Assembly (NCBI GenBank): GCA_965242605.1
Contig: CBDESS010000002.1
Location: 124,001 to 188,000 of the forward strand
DNA: 64,000 bases
Source: JAAXHF01 sp965242605
Lineage (GTDB): Bacteria > Desulfobacterota > Binatia > Bin18
Direction of reading: 5' to 3'
Shown: positions 15,562-24,953 of the stretch, in pieces
Numbering within the stretch: position 1 is the first letter of the stretch
How the letters are laid out: the number at the start of each line of letters is the position of its first letter
Position numbers and translations under genes: made by a program
The notes under the pieces: model-generated
Database searches by the model: none
What the model was told of the DNA's origin: nothing
The model's input: the letters and a program-made list of their open reading frames with translations, nothing else

Positions 15562-17553
15562 TCAGTCCTCCAGCGTCGGATAGGTATAGCTTTTGAGGGC
15601 GGCTTCAAACTCTTGCATCAGCCGCTCCCGCTCACCGTCCTGGCCGGTGCCGGTTGCGTCAAGCTGGCCCAGAAATCCTTCCAGCAACTCTTGCCGCTCA
15701 TAGCCAAACACCTTGAGCACGCCCTCGATCGTCTGGCCGGGAATGATCCGGGTCAGGTGATAGTGGCCGGTGTTGTCAGTCACTACCGAGGCGTCGTGGA
15801 CATGGCCGAACAGATTATGGTAGTCGCCCAGGACATCCTGATACGCGCCGGTAAAAAAGACCCCCAGATAATACGGCTGGCCGTCAGGAGAGTGGAGTTC
15901 GAGCCAGTCTTTGATGTCTCGCAGGTCAACAAATGTATCGACCTTGCCGTCCGAATCGCAGGTCAGATCCGCCAGATAGCCCTTGTGGTCAGGGACCTCG
16001 GTCAGCCGGTGCAGCGGCATGATGGGAAAGAGCTGGTCTACGGCCCATGAGTCTGGAATAGACTGGAAGACGGAGAAATTGCAGATGAACTTGCGGGCCA
16101 GGCGGCGCTCGAGGTCTTCAAACTCTTCGGGCATATGCCTGGCCAGCTTGGCAAACTTCAGCGCCCGCTCACACGTCCCCCAGAACAACTCCTGCCCCAG
16201 CCCGCGATCCTCCAGGGACAGATAGCCCAGGTTGAACAGCGAGAACATTTCGTCGCGCTGCTCCACGATGTCGTGGTAGTACTCCCGGTAGTTCCTGGCG
16301 TTGAGCTCGGTGTAGATGTCGTACATTTCCCGGATGACCTGTGGGCGGCTGTCCGGGTCAGGGACATGAATGGGACCGTTCGTCAGGGTCAACTCGTTGA
16401 TGACATTAAAGACCAGCAGGGCGTGGGGGGCGGCGATCATGCGCCCATTTTCAGTCAGGACGGTCGGCTCGCGCACATCCTCGCTGTCGCACACCTCTTT
16501 GATGGAGTAGACAATGTCGTTGGCGTACTCATCGACCGAGTAGTTGACGCTCGAGTCTGAGGCGGTCCGCGAGCCATCGTAGTCAACGCCCAGACCGCCG
16601 CCGACATCAAGGTAGTTGAGCTGCGGGCACAGTTTGCGCAGCTTGGCATAGGTCCGCGCCGCCTCTTTGACCGCGTACTTGATGCGCTTGATATCGGGCA
16701 CCTGCGAGCCGATATGAAAATGCAGCAGTTGGAGGCAGTCGCCGAGCCTGGCTTCGTTCAGGCGGCTGAGGCAGACGAGCAGCTCCGTGGTGGTGAAGCC
16801 GAACTTGGACAGGTCGCCGCTCGACTTTTCCCATTTGCCGCTGCCGCGCGCCGACAGTTTGAGCCGCAGGCCGATACGGGGACGGATGCCGAGGTGGCGG
16901 CTCATCTCCAGCAGCAGCCCCAGCTCAAAGAGCGTTTCCAGAACGATAAAGACCTGCCGTCCGGCCTGTTCGCTATGCAGGGCGAGGCTGAGATAGGCTT
17001 CGTCTTTGACCCCGTTACAGATGATTGGCGCATTCGGATTGTGGTTCAAAGCCAGGGCCAGGGCCAGCTCGGCTTTGCTGCCGACCTCAATGCCGAGGTC
17101 GTAGCGCTGGCCAAAGCGAACGATCTCCTGGACAACCTCTCTTTTTTGGTTGGCCTTGATCGGATAGGCTGGAATATAGCCAGCCTTATAGCCGAACTCC
17201 TTGATTGCGGTCCGAAAAGCGGCGACCAGTTTCCTGATCTGCCCGTCCAGAATCTGGGGGAAGCGCAGGATGAGCGGGGTTGACAGTCCACGCCGACGCA
17301 GCTCTGCCACGATCCGGGTGACGGCCACCGGCGCGCCGCGGTCAAAGGCCAGGACGACATCCCCCTCCCGGTTGACCGAGAAGTATGCTCCGCCCCATCT
17401 GTGTATTCCATACCGGTCGAGGTCTTCCTCGATAGCATTCCCGGCGGCAGAGGGCGCTGTGGGGATGGCTGTCGTGTCTCGCAGACTTTCGACCAGGCAA
17501 GATGAGAAACGTCCCAGCCGGGTATTACGGGGCCCCTCTTTGAGCACTCTCAT
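15562..17553 (-). CDS. speA: Biosynthetic arginine decarboxylase SpeA
   Basis: PLP enzyme converting arginine to agmatine. 663 residues, standard for biosynthetic ADC. The pyridoxal Lys is in PAYPIKANQ (Lys133); other hallmarks are GIEVGSKAEL, HFHIGSQVPDI, YLDVGGGLGVDYDGS, ENGRMIAAPHALLVF and PIMPLHRLTEVP. The start MRVLKEGPRN at 17553 follows AGAGGAAG at proper spacing; the open frame extends further but lacks homology. It is divergent from aguB-aguA, which turn agmatine into putrescine, so the whole arginine-to-putrescine route lies within 4.5 kb. Confidence 0.96.
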   Translation of the reverse strand: MRVLKEGPRNTRLGRFSSCLVESLRDTTAIPTAPSAAGNAIEEDLDRYGIHRWGGAYFSVNREGDVVLAFDRGAPVAVTRIVAELRRRGLSTPLILRFPQILDGQIRKLVAAFRTAIKEFGYKAGYIPAYPIKANQKREVVQEIVRFGQRYDLGIEVGSKAELALALALNHNPNAPIICNGVKDEAYLSLALHSEQAGRQVFIVLETLFELGLLLEMSRHLGIRPRIGLRLKLSARGSGKWEKSSGDLSKFGFTTTELLVCLSRLNEARLGDCLQLLHFHIGSQVPDIKRIKYAVKEAARTYAKLRKLCPQLNYLDVGGGLGVDYDGSRTASDSSVNYSVDEYANDIVYSIKEVCDSEDVREPTVLTENGRMIAAPHALLVFNVINELTLTNGPIHVPDPDSRPQVIREMYDIYTELNARNYREYYHDIVEQRDEMFSLFNLGYLSLEDRGLGQELFWGTCERALKFAKLARHMPEEFEDLERRLARKFICNFSVFQSIPDSWAVDQLFPIMPLHRLTEVPDHKGYLADLTCDSDGKVDTFVDLRDIKDWLELHSPDGQPYYLGVFFTGAYQDVLGDYHNLFGHVHDASVVTDNTGHYHLTRIIPGQTIEGVLKVFGYERQELLEGFLGQLDATGTGQDGERERLMQEFEAALKSYTYPTLED

Positions 17554-17661
17554 GGCAACACTTCCTCTTGCGACGGACCTTGCTTCGACACCATCGGGAA
17601 TACGATCAAGAGGCTTAGCGCCCCGTAGCCATTGGGACACGGAGGGATGGGACGAGAGGGG

Positions 17662-17776
17662 TGGTGCGGAAAGTCGGGGGCAGTCTCTTCGCTTGGGGCC
17701 GACCCAGACCAGGTAGGGGTGTAGGTTGAGGTCGGGGTATGGTGCGGAGAGTCGGGGGCAGTCTCTTCGCTTGGGG
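17662..17776. repeat. Two direct copies of a 37-bp sequence, 78 bp apart
   Basis: 17662-17698 and 17740-17776 are identical except one A/G change. They lie in the 413-base gap between speA and aguB. The rest of the gap holds the aguB promoter and no gene that I can support. The copies could be regulatory sites, a dispersed intergenic repeat or a recent local duplication. Confidence 0.85.
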
Positions 17777-17930
17777 CTGGCCCGAAGGTACGGGAGATAC
17801 GGTGTGGGGTGCGTGTGTCTTCAAGGCAGGCGGCTCACCTCGTGCTGCTGTAAGAGGCCATCATCTCTACCCTCTTTGTTCACCTTTGTCAAGACAAACC
17901 TGGACCTCAGGCCGCTTGGCGCGTTCAGCA

Positions 17931-17959
17931 TTGAGCCGGGTAGGCCGATTCCGTACAAT
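17931..17959 (+). promoter_or_regulatory. Promoter of aguB, predicted to give a leaderless mRNA
   Basis: TTGAGC (17931-17936), 17-base spacer, TACAAT (17954-17959). The ATG at 17967 begins 8 bases after the -10 box, where transcription should start. No Shine-Dalgarno sequence precedes the ATG. Confidence 0.7.
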
Positions 17960-17966
17960 ACGGGCT

Positions 17967-18842
17967 ATGGATAGCAGTTCGTCCGCGGTCCGGGTCGGTT
18001 TGGTCCAGATGGTGTGCGGAGACGATCCCGGCGCAAACCTCAGCAAAGCCGTGCAGCGCATCGAGGCAGCCGCCCAGCGTGGAGCCCGGATTGTATGCTT
18101 GCAAGAGCTCTTCTGCTCGGTCTATTTTTGTCAGCGGGAAGATACCGGCTGTTTTCGGCTGGCCGAGCCGATTCCTGGGCCGACAACCGAGACGCTCAGC
18201 CGGGTGGCGCGTGCCCGTCAGGTGGTGGTGATTGCGCCGATTTTTGAGCGGCGGGCAGCGGGTCTGTTCCACAACTCGGTGGCGGTGCTGGACGCCGACG
18301 GCGCTCTGCGCGGCGTCTATCGCAAGATGCACATTCCTGATGATCCGCTCTATTATGAAAAGTTCTATTTCACACCGGGCGATCTGGGGTTCCAGACCTT
18401 TGTGACCCGTTACGCTCGGATTGGAGTCCTCATCTGCTGGGATCAGTGGTTTCCCGAGGCCGCCCGCCTGACCGCCCTGGGCGGGGCCCAACTGCTGTTC
18501 TACCCGACGGCTATTGGTTGGCACCAAGCCGAACACGCCGAAGAACGCCAGGCGCAGCGCCACGCCTGGGAGACAATCCAGCGTGGCCACGCTGTTGCCA
18601 ACGGGGTCTTTGTCGCGGCGGTGAACCGCGTTGGCACAGAGGGCGGGCTTCAGTTTTGGGGCTCCTCTTTTGTGAGCGATCCTTTTGGCCGCGTGCTGGT
18701 CAGTGCCGGAGCCGAGCACGAAGAGACGGTGCTGGTCTCGTGCGATCTCGGTCGTATTGATACGGTGCGCCAGGAGTGGCCGTTTCTACGCGATCGCCGG
18801 ATCGATGCCTACACCAATCTCACCAAGCGCTATCTTGACTGA
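17967..18842 (+). CDS. aguB: N-carbamoylputrescine amidohydrolase
   Basis: Nitrilase-superfamily hydrolase that releases CO2 and NH3 from N-carbamoylputrescine to give putrescine. 291 residues. The catalytic triad is visible: Glu47 (CLQELFC), Lys120 (YRKMHIPDD) and Cys157 (VLICWDQWFPE). DDPLYYEKFYFTPGD and QFWGSSFVSDPFG are typical AguB signatures. The ATG at 17967 is chosen because the conserved VRVGLVQM strand follows at once; it sits directly under a -10 box. The 3' end overlaps the aguA start. It acts with SpeA and AguA in putrescine synthesis. Confidence 0.95.
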   Translation: MDSSSSAVRVGLVQMVCGDDPGANLSKAVQRIEAAAQRGARIVCLQELFCSVYFCQREDTGCFRLAEPIPGPTTETLSRVARARQVVVIAPIFERRAAGLFHNSVAVLDADGALRGVYRKMHIPDDPLYYEKFYFTPGDLGFQTFVTRYARIGVLICWDQWFPEAARLTALGGAQLLFYPTAIGWHQAEHAEERQAQRHAWETIQRGHAVANGVFVAAVNRVGTEGGLQFWGSSFVSDPFGRVLVSAGAEHEETVLVSCDLGRIDTVRQEWPFLRDRRIDAYTNLTKRYLD

Positions 18843-19965
18843 AGGCGGAGCCGCCCGCCGGACACTCAGAGCGACCCGGCCGCCGGCCAGCCTTGGCCTG
18901 CGGCTGCCCGCGGAATGGGAGCCGCACGTGGCCACCTGGCTCTCCTGGCCGCATAATGACGAGACTTGGCCGGATCGCTTTGCGACGATTCCGCCTGTGT
19001 TTCGTGCCCTGGTCAGCGCTCTCCACCGCCACGAGCGGGTGCATATCTGCGTCAACGACGCCGCGGCGGGGCGGCTGGTCAGCTCCCAGCTCGCCCGAGC
19101 GGGCGTGGATTTGGAGCAACTGCGCGTGTATGAGGTTCCGACCAACGACGCCTGGGTGCGGGACTATGGCCCTCTCTTTCTGACGCGACCGAGCCGCAGC
19201 CAACCAAGCCGGACCGAAGTGGCCCTGACCGACTGGAGCTTTACCAGTTGGGGCGGTAAATATCCGCCCTGGGAGTTGGACGACGCGGTTGCGCACCGGA
19301 TTGCGACCCGTCTGGCGGTCCCTCGATTTGTCCCTGGGATGGTGCTGGAGGGCGGGTCCATTGATGTCAACGGCTGTGGCACGCTGCTGACCACCGAAGC
19401 CTGCGTGCTGAATCCGAACCGTAATCCATCCCTGAGCCGGCAGGACATTGAGTCGGCCTTGAGAGCTTTTCTGGGGGTGGACAAGATCGTCTGGCTGGGA
19501 GAGGGCATTGCCGGAGATGATACCGATGGGCACGTTGATGACATCGCCCGCTTTGTGAGCCCAAGGACGGTAGTGTGCGCAGTTGAAGACGACCAGCTCG
19601 ATATCAATTATCGGCCCCTGCAAGACAATCTGGCCCGGCTGCGGCGGGCGACCGACCAAGCCGGCCGCCGCTTGACGGTCGTCCCCCTGCCGATGCCGGG
19701 GCCGGTCTTCTCCAGAGACGCCGCCTCCTCCAGACTGCCCGCCAGCTACGCCAATTTTTATATTGCCAACGGGCTGGTCTTAGTCCCGACCTACGACCAG
19801 CCGAATGACCAACGTGCCCTCGACATTCTCCGAGGCCTGTTTCCCGACCGTCAGGTGCTCGGTCTGCCGTGTACAGACCTCGTGCTGGGCTTGGGCGCGA
19901 TCCACTGTGTGACCCTGCAACAGCCGGCGGCCGACGGCGTGTTGCCGGGAAACGGAAGAGAATAG
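18835..19965 (+). CDS. aguA: Agmatine deiminase
   Basis: Converts agmatine to N-carbamoylputrescine and ammonia; guanidino-modifying (PAD) superfamily. About 376 residues. Motifs: LPAEWEPHVATWLSWPHN, NDAWVRDYGPLFL, SWGGKYPPWELDD, VLEGGSIDVNGCGTLLTTE, GDDTDGHVDDIARFV and the catalytic Cys358 in GLGAIHCVTLQQP. There is no ATG before the conserved start, so a TTG at 18835, overlapping the aguB stop, is the best candidate; it is uncertain. Translational coupling to aguB is likely. ligA starts five bases after the stop. Confidence 0.93.
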   Translation: MTEGGAARRTLRATRPPASLGLRLPAEWEPHVATWLSWPHNDETWPDRFATIPPVFRALVSALHRHERVHICVNDAAAGRLVSSQLARAGVDLEQLRVYEVPTNDAWVRDYGPLFLTRPSRSQPSRTEVALTDWSFTSWGGKYPPWELDDAVAHRIATRLAVPRFVPGMVLEGGSIDVNGCGTLLTTEACVLNPNRNPSLSRQDIESALRAFLGVDKIVWLGEGIAGDDTDGHVDDIARFVSPRTVVCAVEDDQLDINYRPLQDNLARLRRATDQAGRRLTVVPLPMPGPVFSRDAASSRLPASYANFYIANGLVLVPTYDQPNDQRALDILRGLFPDRQVLGLPCTDLVLGLGAIHCVTLQQPAADGVLPGNGRE

Positions 19966-19970
19966 CAGAC

Positions 19971-22052
19971 ATGCCGGTTTCACCCACCTGTTGGACAGCA
20001 GTTGACCGGCAGGAGCTTTTTGTCCAGGGGCTTCTCTGGACCGAAGTCACCCGTCTGCGCTCCGAGTTGCGCCACCACAACCATCGCTATTATGTGCTTG
20101 GCGACCCACTCGTGAGCGATGCGGAATACGATCGGCTTTTTCGGCGTTTGAGCCAAATGGAAGCCGAGTATCCCCAACTCCGTGACCCGCTGTCACCGAC
20201 CCGGAAGGTCGGCGCGCCTCCTTCAGCCGGGTTTGCCCCGGTTCAGCATAGCGTTCCCATGCTGTCCCTGGCCAATGCGGTCAGCCACGCTGAGATGCAG
20301 GAGTTTGCGGACCGCTTGCGGCGCTTTCTCAACACCGACGAGCCGATTGTGTATGTAGCTGAGCCTAAAATTGACGGGGTTGCGGTCGAGCTGGTGTATC
20401 AAAACGGCCGCTTCGTCACCGGCTCAACCCGGGGCGACGGTACAACCGGTGAAGACATCAGCCACAACATCAAGACCATTCGGTCTGTGCCGCTGAGCTT
20501 GCTTGACCAGGACTATCCTGTTCCAGGCCGTCTGGAGGTCCGGGGCGAGGTCTTTCTGTCAAACGCGGCGTTCCATCGCCTCAACGCTGAACGCGCCCAA
20601 GCCGGCGAGCCGCTCTTTGCCAACCCCCGCAACGCGGCCGCGGGGTCTCTCAAACAGCTCGACTCGGCGGTGACGGCCAAACGCCCGCTGGACATCTTCT
20701 GTCACGGCCTCGGCCAACTTGAGGGGGTGCGGCTGGCCTCACACCAGGAGTTTGTCCGCGCCCTCCAGGCCTGGGGGCTGAAGCCGGTGCCCTACAGCCG
20801 GGTGTGCCAGAGTTTGCCCGAGGTGTTTGCGGCTTTTGACGCCTTAGAGGCGCAGCGTGACACTCTGCCGTTTGAAATTGACGGGGTGGTCGTGCGGGTG
20901 AACGATTTTGGTCTGCAACAGCGCCTCGGGGCGATTTCACGCTCGCCGCGCTGGGCGGTGGCGTATAAATTTGCCGCCCGCCAGGCAACGACCCGAGTCC
21001 TGCGGGTCGTGCCCCAGGTCGGACGAACAGGCATGCTCACCCCGGTTGCCGAACTCGAACCGGTCGGCATCGGCGGGGTGACGGTCAAGAGCGCCTCGCT
21101 GCACAATATGGCTGAGATTGATCGGAAAGACATCCGTATCGGCGATACGGTCATTGTTGAACGGGCCGGGGACGTTATTCCGTATGTTGTCAAAGCTCTT
21201 CCCGACAAACGGACCGGAACAGAGACCGTCTTTGTCATGCCCGCCCGCTGCCCGGTGTGTGGGGCGGGGGTTGAACGGGAGGAGGGCGAGGCCGCCTATC
21301 GCTGTACCGGCCTGGCCTGCCGGGCCAAGCTCAAAGAGAGCCTCAAGTTCTTTGCCGGACGGGGCGCAATGGATATCGAGGGCTTGGGCGAAAAGATCAT
21401 TGAGCAGTTGGTTGATACCGGATTGGTCACTGACCCGAGCGACCTGTACGGCCTGTCGAAAGACCAGCTGGCCGGCCTGGAGCGTCTGGCCGACAAGTCG
21501 GCCCACAATCTGCTCGCCGCCATTGACAAGAGCAAAACAACAACACTGCCCCGGTTTATTGCCGCTCTTGGTATTCGCCATGTTGGCGAGGCCACGGCCA
21601 GGCAACTGGCCGGGCATTTTGGCGATGTAGGACCGCTCATGGACGCCACGCCAGAGGCCTTGGAAGAGATTCGGGATATTGGGCCGGAAGTGGCGCGCAG
21701 TCTTGCCCACTTTTTCAGCCAAGACCAGAATAGACGTGTTGTCGAGAAGCTGCTCAAAGCCGGGGCCCACTTCCCCGCACTCGCCGCCCGACGCGAGGGC
21801 CGGCTGAGCGGCCAGACCTTTGTGCTGACCGGAACCCTGGAGAGCATGACCCGCGCAGCAGCCCGGCAGCGGATTGAAGCCCTGGGCGGCAAAGCTACCT
21901 CGGGGGTATCGAAAAAAACGAACTATGTAGTGGCCGGGGCAGAGCCGGGTTCAAAGCGCGACAAAGCCCAACGCCTGGGGGTGAAGATTTTAAGTGAGGC
22001 AGAGTTTTTGCAGTTGATCGGCGAGGCGGCTCGGCCAGACCGCCCGGCGTGA
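19971..22052 (+). CDS. ligA: NAD-dependent DNA ligase LigA
   Basis: Seals nicks in duplex DNA using NAD+. 693 residues. Order: Ia domain (HHNHRYYVLGDPLVSDAEYD), adenylation domain with KIDG (Lys133) and TRGDGTTGEDISHN, OB fold, four-Cys zinc finger (CPVCG...CTGLACRAKL), helix-hairpin-helix repeats (GAMDIEGLGEKIIEQLVDTG), and C-terminal BRCT domain (GQTFVLTGTLESMTRAAAR). ATG at 19971 after GGAAGAG. It follows aguA by five bases, so a polyamine-ligase transcript is likely, which is an unusual partner set. No lesions are seen. Confidence 0.97.
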   Translation: MPVSPTCWTAVDRQELFVQGLLWTEVTRLRSELRHHNHRYYVLGDPLVSDAEYDRLFRRLSQMEAEYPQLRDPLSPTRKVGAPPSAGFAPVQHSVPMLSLANAVSHAEMQEFADRLRRFLNTDEPIVYVAEPKIDGVAVELVYQNGRFVTGSTRGDGTTGEDISHNIKTIRSVPLSLLDQDYPVPGRLEVRGEVFLSNAAFHRLNAERAQAGEPLFANPRNAAAGSLKQLDSAVTAKRPLDIFCHGLGQLEGVRLASHQEFVRALQAWGLKPVPYSRVCQSLPEVFAAFDALEAQRDTLPFEIDGVVVRVNDFGLQQRLGAISRSPRWAVAYKFAARQATTRVLRVVPQVGRTGMLTPVAELEPVGIGGVTVKSASLHNMAEIDRKDIRIGDTVIVERAGDVIPYVVKALPDKRTGTETVFVMPARCPVCGAGVEREEGEAAYRCTGLACRAKLKESLKFFAGRGAMDIEGLGEKIIEQLVDTGLVTDPSDLYGLSKDQLAGLERLADKSAHNLLAAIDKSKTTTLPRFIAALGIRHVGEATARQLAGHFGDVGPLMDATPEALEEIRDIGPEVARSLAHFFSQDQNRRVVEKLLKAGAHFPALAARREGRLSGQTFVLTGTLESMTRAAARQRIEALGGKATSGVSKKTNYVVAGAEPGSKRDKAQRLGVKILSEAEFLQLIGEAARPDRPA

Positions 22053-22060
22053 AACCAGCG

Positions 22061-22090
22061 TTGACACCTTGCCGCCGTATGGTGTACACT
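22061..22090 (+). promoter_or_regulatory. Promoter of tRNA-Gly(GCC)
   Basis: TTGACA (22061-22066), 18-base spacer, TACACT (22085-22090). The predicted start is about 6 bases before the mature tRNA 5' end. Confidence 0.7.
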
Positions 22091-22103
22091 CATGCCGCAT
22101 CAT

Positions 22104-22177
22104 GCGGGTGTAGCTCAGCTGGCTAGAGCGCGACCTTGCCAAGGTCGAAGTCGCCGGTTCGAAGCCGGTCACCCGCT
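22104..22177 (+). tRNA. tRNA-Gly, anticodon GCC
   Basis: 74 bases. The acceptor stem GCGGGTG pairs with CACCCGC; the D arm is GCTCAGCTGGCTAGAGC, the anticodon stem CGACC/GGTCG encloses TTGCCAA with GCC at 22138-22140, and the T arm is GCCGGTTCGAAGCCGGT. CCA is not encoded. Confidence 0.97.
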
Positions 22178-22184
22178 CTCTCCA

Positions 22185-22212
22185 AAGTCCCTGGCCAGCC
22201 AGGGACTTTTTT
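22185..22212 (+). terminator. Intrinsic terminator after tRNA-Gly
   Basis: AGTCCCTGGC pairs with GCCAGGGACT around a 2-base loop and is followed by a run of six T. The polA start codon begins 7 bases later, which leaves no room for a separate polA promoter. Confidence 0.8.
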
Positions 22213-22219
22213 CAGGCCA

Positions 22220-24883
22220 ATGCGGATTTTTCTGATCGACGGTCAGTCGTACATCTACCGGGCGTTCTACGCCGTGCGTGAGCTGAGGAATTCGAGCGGC
22301 TTTCCCACCAATGCGATTTTCGGCTTTGTGAACATGCTCCAGCGGGTCCAGGACACCTATGACCCGAGCCACCTGGCCATTATCTTTGACGCGCCGGGCC
22401 AGACTTTTCGGCACGCACGCTACAGCGACTATAAGGCCAACCGGCAGTCCATGCCTGACGCCCTCCGGCGGCAAATCCCCCGTATCAAAGAGCTCGTCAA
22501 GGCGTACCGCATTCCGGCCATTGAGCTGGCCGGCTACGAGGCGGACGATATTCTGGCCACCCTGGCGAGCCGCTGGGACCGGGACGGGGCCGAGATTGTC
22601 CTGGTATCCGGCGACAAGGACCTGATGCAGCTGGTGTCTGAGCGGGTGACGATGCTCGACACCATGAAGAACCACACTATCGGCATTGAGGAGGTCCGGG
22701 CCAGGTTCGGCGTTGAGCCCGGACGGGTGGTTGAGGTCCAGGCCCTGATGGGAGACGCGACCGATAATATCCCGGGTATTCCCGGGGTGGGCCACAAGAC
22801 CGCGATGAAACTCATCGCCGAATGGCACGATCTCGAAAACGTACTCAGCAACAGCGACCGCATCAAGGGCAAGCTAGGCCACAAGGTCCGCGACAATATC
22901 GATCTGGCCCGCCTGTCCAAAGCACTCGTGACCCTGTGTCGTGAGGTGCCGATCGAGGTCGAGTTGGACAGCCTGGCCCGGGAGGAGCCTGACGTTGACC
23001 GTCTGCGGGAGTTGTTCAGCGAGTTTGAGTTTCGCCGCTTTCTGTCTGAACTGGACGTGAGTTGGGAGTTTTCTGTAGATGACGAAAAGGCCAAGGCGGG
23101 CCGTTACGAGATTGTCCAGACCGCCGAGCAGCTCCACCATGTGCTGAGCCGGATCCGGGCGGCCAAGACCTATTGCCTCGATACCGAGACGACCGCCCTC
23201 AACCCGCTCGATGCCGAACTCATCGGGGTCGCCCTGTCGGTCCACGAAGAACAGGCCTGGTATGTGCCGGTTGCGCATACCGCAGAAGGGGCCGACTCCC
23301 AGCTGCCACGCCAGACCGTACTTGAGGCACTCCGCAGCCTGTTTGCAGACGAGTCGCTGTCGCTGGTCGGTCAGCATATCAAATATGACCTCATGCTCCT
23401 GGCCAGATATGGGCTGTGGCCCAGGCGCGTAGCCGGGGACACCATGCTGGCCTCCTATCTACTTGACCCCGCCACCCGTCATAATCTGAACGACCTGGCC
23501 TGGGAGCATCTGCACTACAGCATGACCAGCTATGAGGAAGTGACCGACGGGACCAGAAAAGGCTTTGCCGAGGTGGCGGTTGCGACTGCGGCCAGCTACT
23601 CAGGCGAAGACGCCGATATCACCCTGCGCCTGGCCCAGCGCCTGTTTCCGCGCCTCCACGACGAGGGCATGGGCGAGCTGTTCTCCGAAGTCGAAGTCCC
23701 CCTGGCCCTGGTCTTAGCGCGTATGGAGCTGAGCGGTATTCTGGTCGACCGCGACTTTCTGGCCGGCCTGTCAACCGAGTTCAGCCAGCACCGCGGCCGG
23801 CTTGAGCACGAAATCTACGAGCTGGCCGGCGAAGCGTTCAATATCGCCTCTCCGCAGCAGCTCCAGCGTATTCTGTTTGAAAAGCTGGGCCTGCCGCGCG
23901 GCAAAAAAACCAAGACCGGCTCCTCAACCGACTCCTCGGTCCTGGAAGCCCTGTCCGAGCACTATCCGCTGCCGGCCAAAATCCTCTCCTACCGGGGCTT
24001 TGCCAAGCTGCAAAGCACCTATGTGGATGCCCTGCCGAAGCTGGTCCGGCCCACAACCGGGCGGATTCATACCTCGTTCAACCAGACGGTCACGGCGACC
24101 GGGCGTCTGTCTTCGAGCAACCCGAACTTACAGAATATCCCGATTCGGAGCGAAGAGGGCCGGCGTATCCGGGCCGCCTTTGTTCCGCCGCCGGGCCATG
24201 TGTTTGTGTCGGCTGACTACTCACAGATCGAGCTGCGGCTGCTGGCCCACCTGAGCCGTGACCCGGTCCTTGTAGAATCGTTTCGGCGTGGACAAGATGT
24301 GCACGCCCGGACCGCGGCCGAGATTTTTGGGGTTGATACGGTCACGGCCGACCAACGTCGCCAGGCCAAGACGATCAATTTCGGTATTATCTACGGGATG
24401 GGTGCCCACCGCTTGGGCCGCTCGCTGCACATTCCGTTCAAGACCGCTCAGGGCTACATTGACCAGTATTTTACCCGCTACCACGCGATCAAAGGCTATA
24501 TGGACGGCGTGCTCGACACCGCCCGGGAGCGGGGCTATGTGACCACCCTCCAGGGCCGGCGGCGCTATGTGCCGGACTTACACAGTACCAACCGGCAGGT
24601 GATAAGCGCTGCAGAACGGATTGCCATCAATACCCCGATTCAGGGGACGGCTGCCGATCTGATCAAGAGCGCCATGGTGACGATCGACCGACGGCTCCGC
24701 CGGCAAGGGTTAAGCGCTCGCATGTTGCTACAGGTCCACGACGAACTGCTGTTCGAGGTGCCCGAGGGAGAACTCCAGACCGTCATTCCCCTCGTCCGGG
24801 AGATCATGGAAGAGGCGGCAGCACTTGAAGTGCCACTTGAGGTGGAGATCGGCCAGGGAAAGAGCTGGGCTGATGCCCACTGA
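22220..24883 (+). CDS. polA: DNA polymerase I
   Basis: Okazaki-fragment processing and repair synthesis. 887 residues. N-terminal 5'-3' exonuclease (IFLIDGQSYIYRAFYA; YEADDILATLA; VSGDKDLMQLV; GDATDNIPGIPGVGHKTA), then a 3'-5' exonuclease domain that keeps the Asp/Glu pair of exo I (CLDTETTALN) and the exo III tyrosine region (SYSGEDADITLRL). The polymerase domain has motif A (VSADYSQIELRLLAHLS), motif B (RRQAKTINFGIIYGMG) and motif C (LLQVHDELLFEVP). The start at 22220 is fixed by homology; only a weak CAGG precedes it and a tRNA terminator ends 7 bases upstream. Expression therefore depends on readthrough or an unseen promoter. Confidence 0.97.
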   Translation: MRIFLIDGQSYIYRAFYAVRELRNSSGFPTNAIFGFVNMLQRVQDTYDPSHLAIIFDAPGQTFRHARYSDYKANRQSMPDALRRQIPRIKELVKAYRIPAIELAGYEADDILATLASRWDRDGAEIVLVSGDKDLMQLVSERVTMLDTMKNHTIGIEEVRARFGVEPGRVVEVQALMGDATDNIPGIPGVGHKTAMKLIAEWHDLENVLSNSDRIKGKLGHKVRDNIDLARLSKALVTLCREVPIEVELDSLAREEPDVDRLRELFSEFEFRRFLSELDVSWEFSVDDEKAKAGRYEIVQTAEQLHHVLSRIRAAKTYCLDTETTALNPLDAELIGVALSVHEEQAWYVPVAHTAEGADSQLPRQTVLEALRSLFADESLSLVGQHIKYDLMLLARYGLWPRRVAGDTMLASYLLDPATRHNLNDLAWEHLHYSMTSYEEVTDGTRKGFAEVAVATAASYSGEDADITLRLAQRLFPRLHDEGMGELFSEVEVPLALVLARMELSGILVDRDFLAGLSTEFSQHRGRLEHEIYELAGEAFNIASPQQLQRILFEKLGLPRGKKTKTGSSTDSSVLEALSEHYPLPAKILSYRGFAKLQSTYVDALPKLVRPTTGRIHTSFNQTVTATGRLSSSNPNLQNIPIRSEEGRRIRAAFVPPPGHVFVSADYSQIELRLLAHLSRDPVLVESFRRGQDVHARTAAEIFGVDTVTADQRRQAKTINFGIIYGMGAHRLGRSLHIPFKTAQGYIDQYFTRYHAIKGYMDGVLDTARERGYVTTLQGRRRYVPDLHSTNRQVISAAERIAINTPIQGTAADLIKSAMVTIDRRLRRQGLSARMLLQVHDELLFEVPEGELQTVIPLVREIMEEAAALEVPLEVEIGQGKSWADAH

Positions 24884-24953
24884 CAAGGTGGTGGTCAGGC
24901 GCAATGACCTTCGGGCTGACCAGACCAACACCAGGCAAAGGAGGCAGAGGAGT

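Noticed and set aside
17615..17824. Short frame encoding a twice-repeated PQAKRLPPT-like peptide
   Set aside because: The repetition comes from the 37-bp direct repeat. There is no ribosome site, so I treat it as a DNA repeat rather than a gene.
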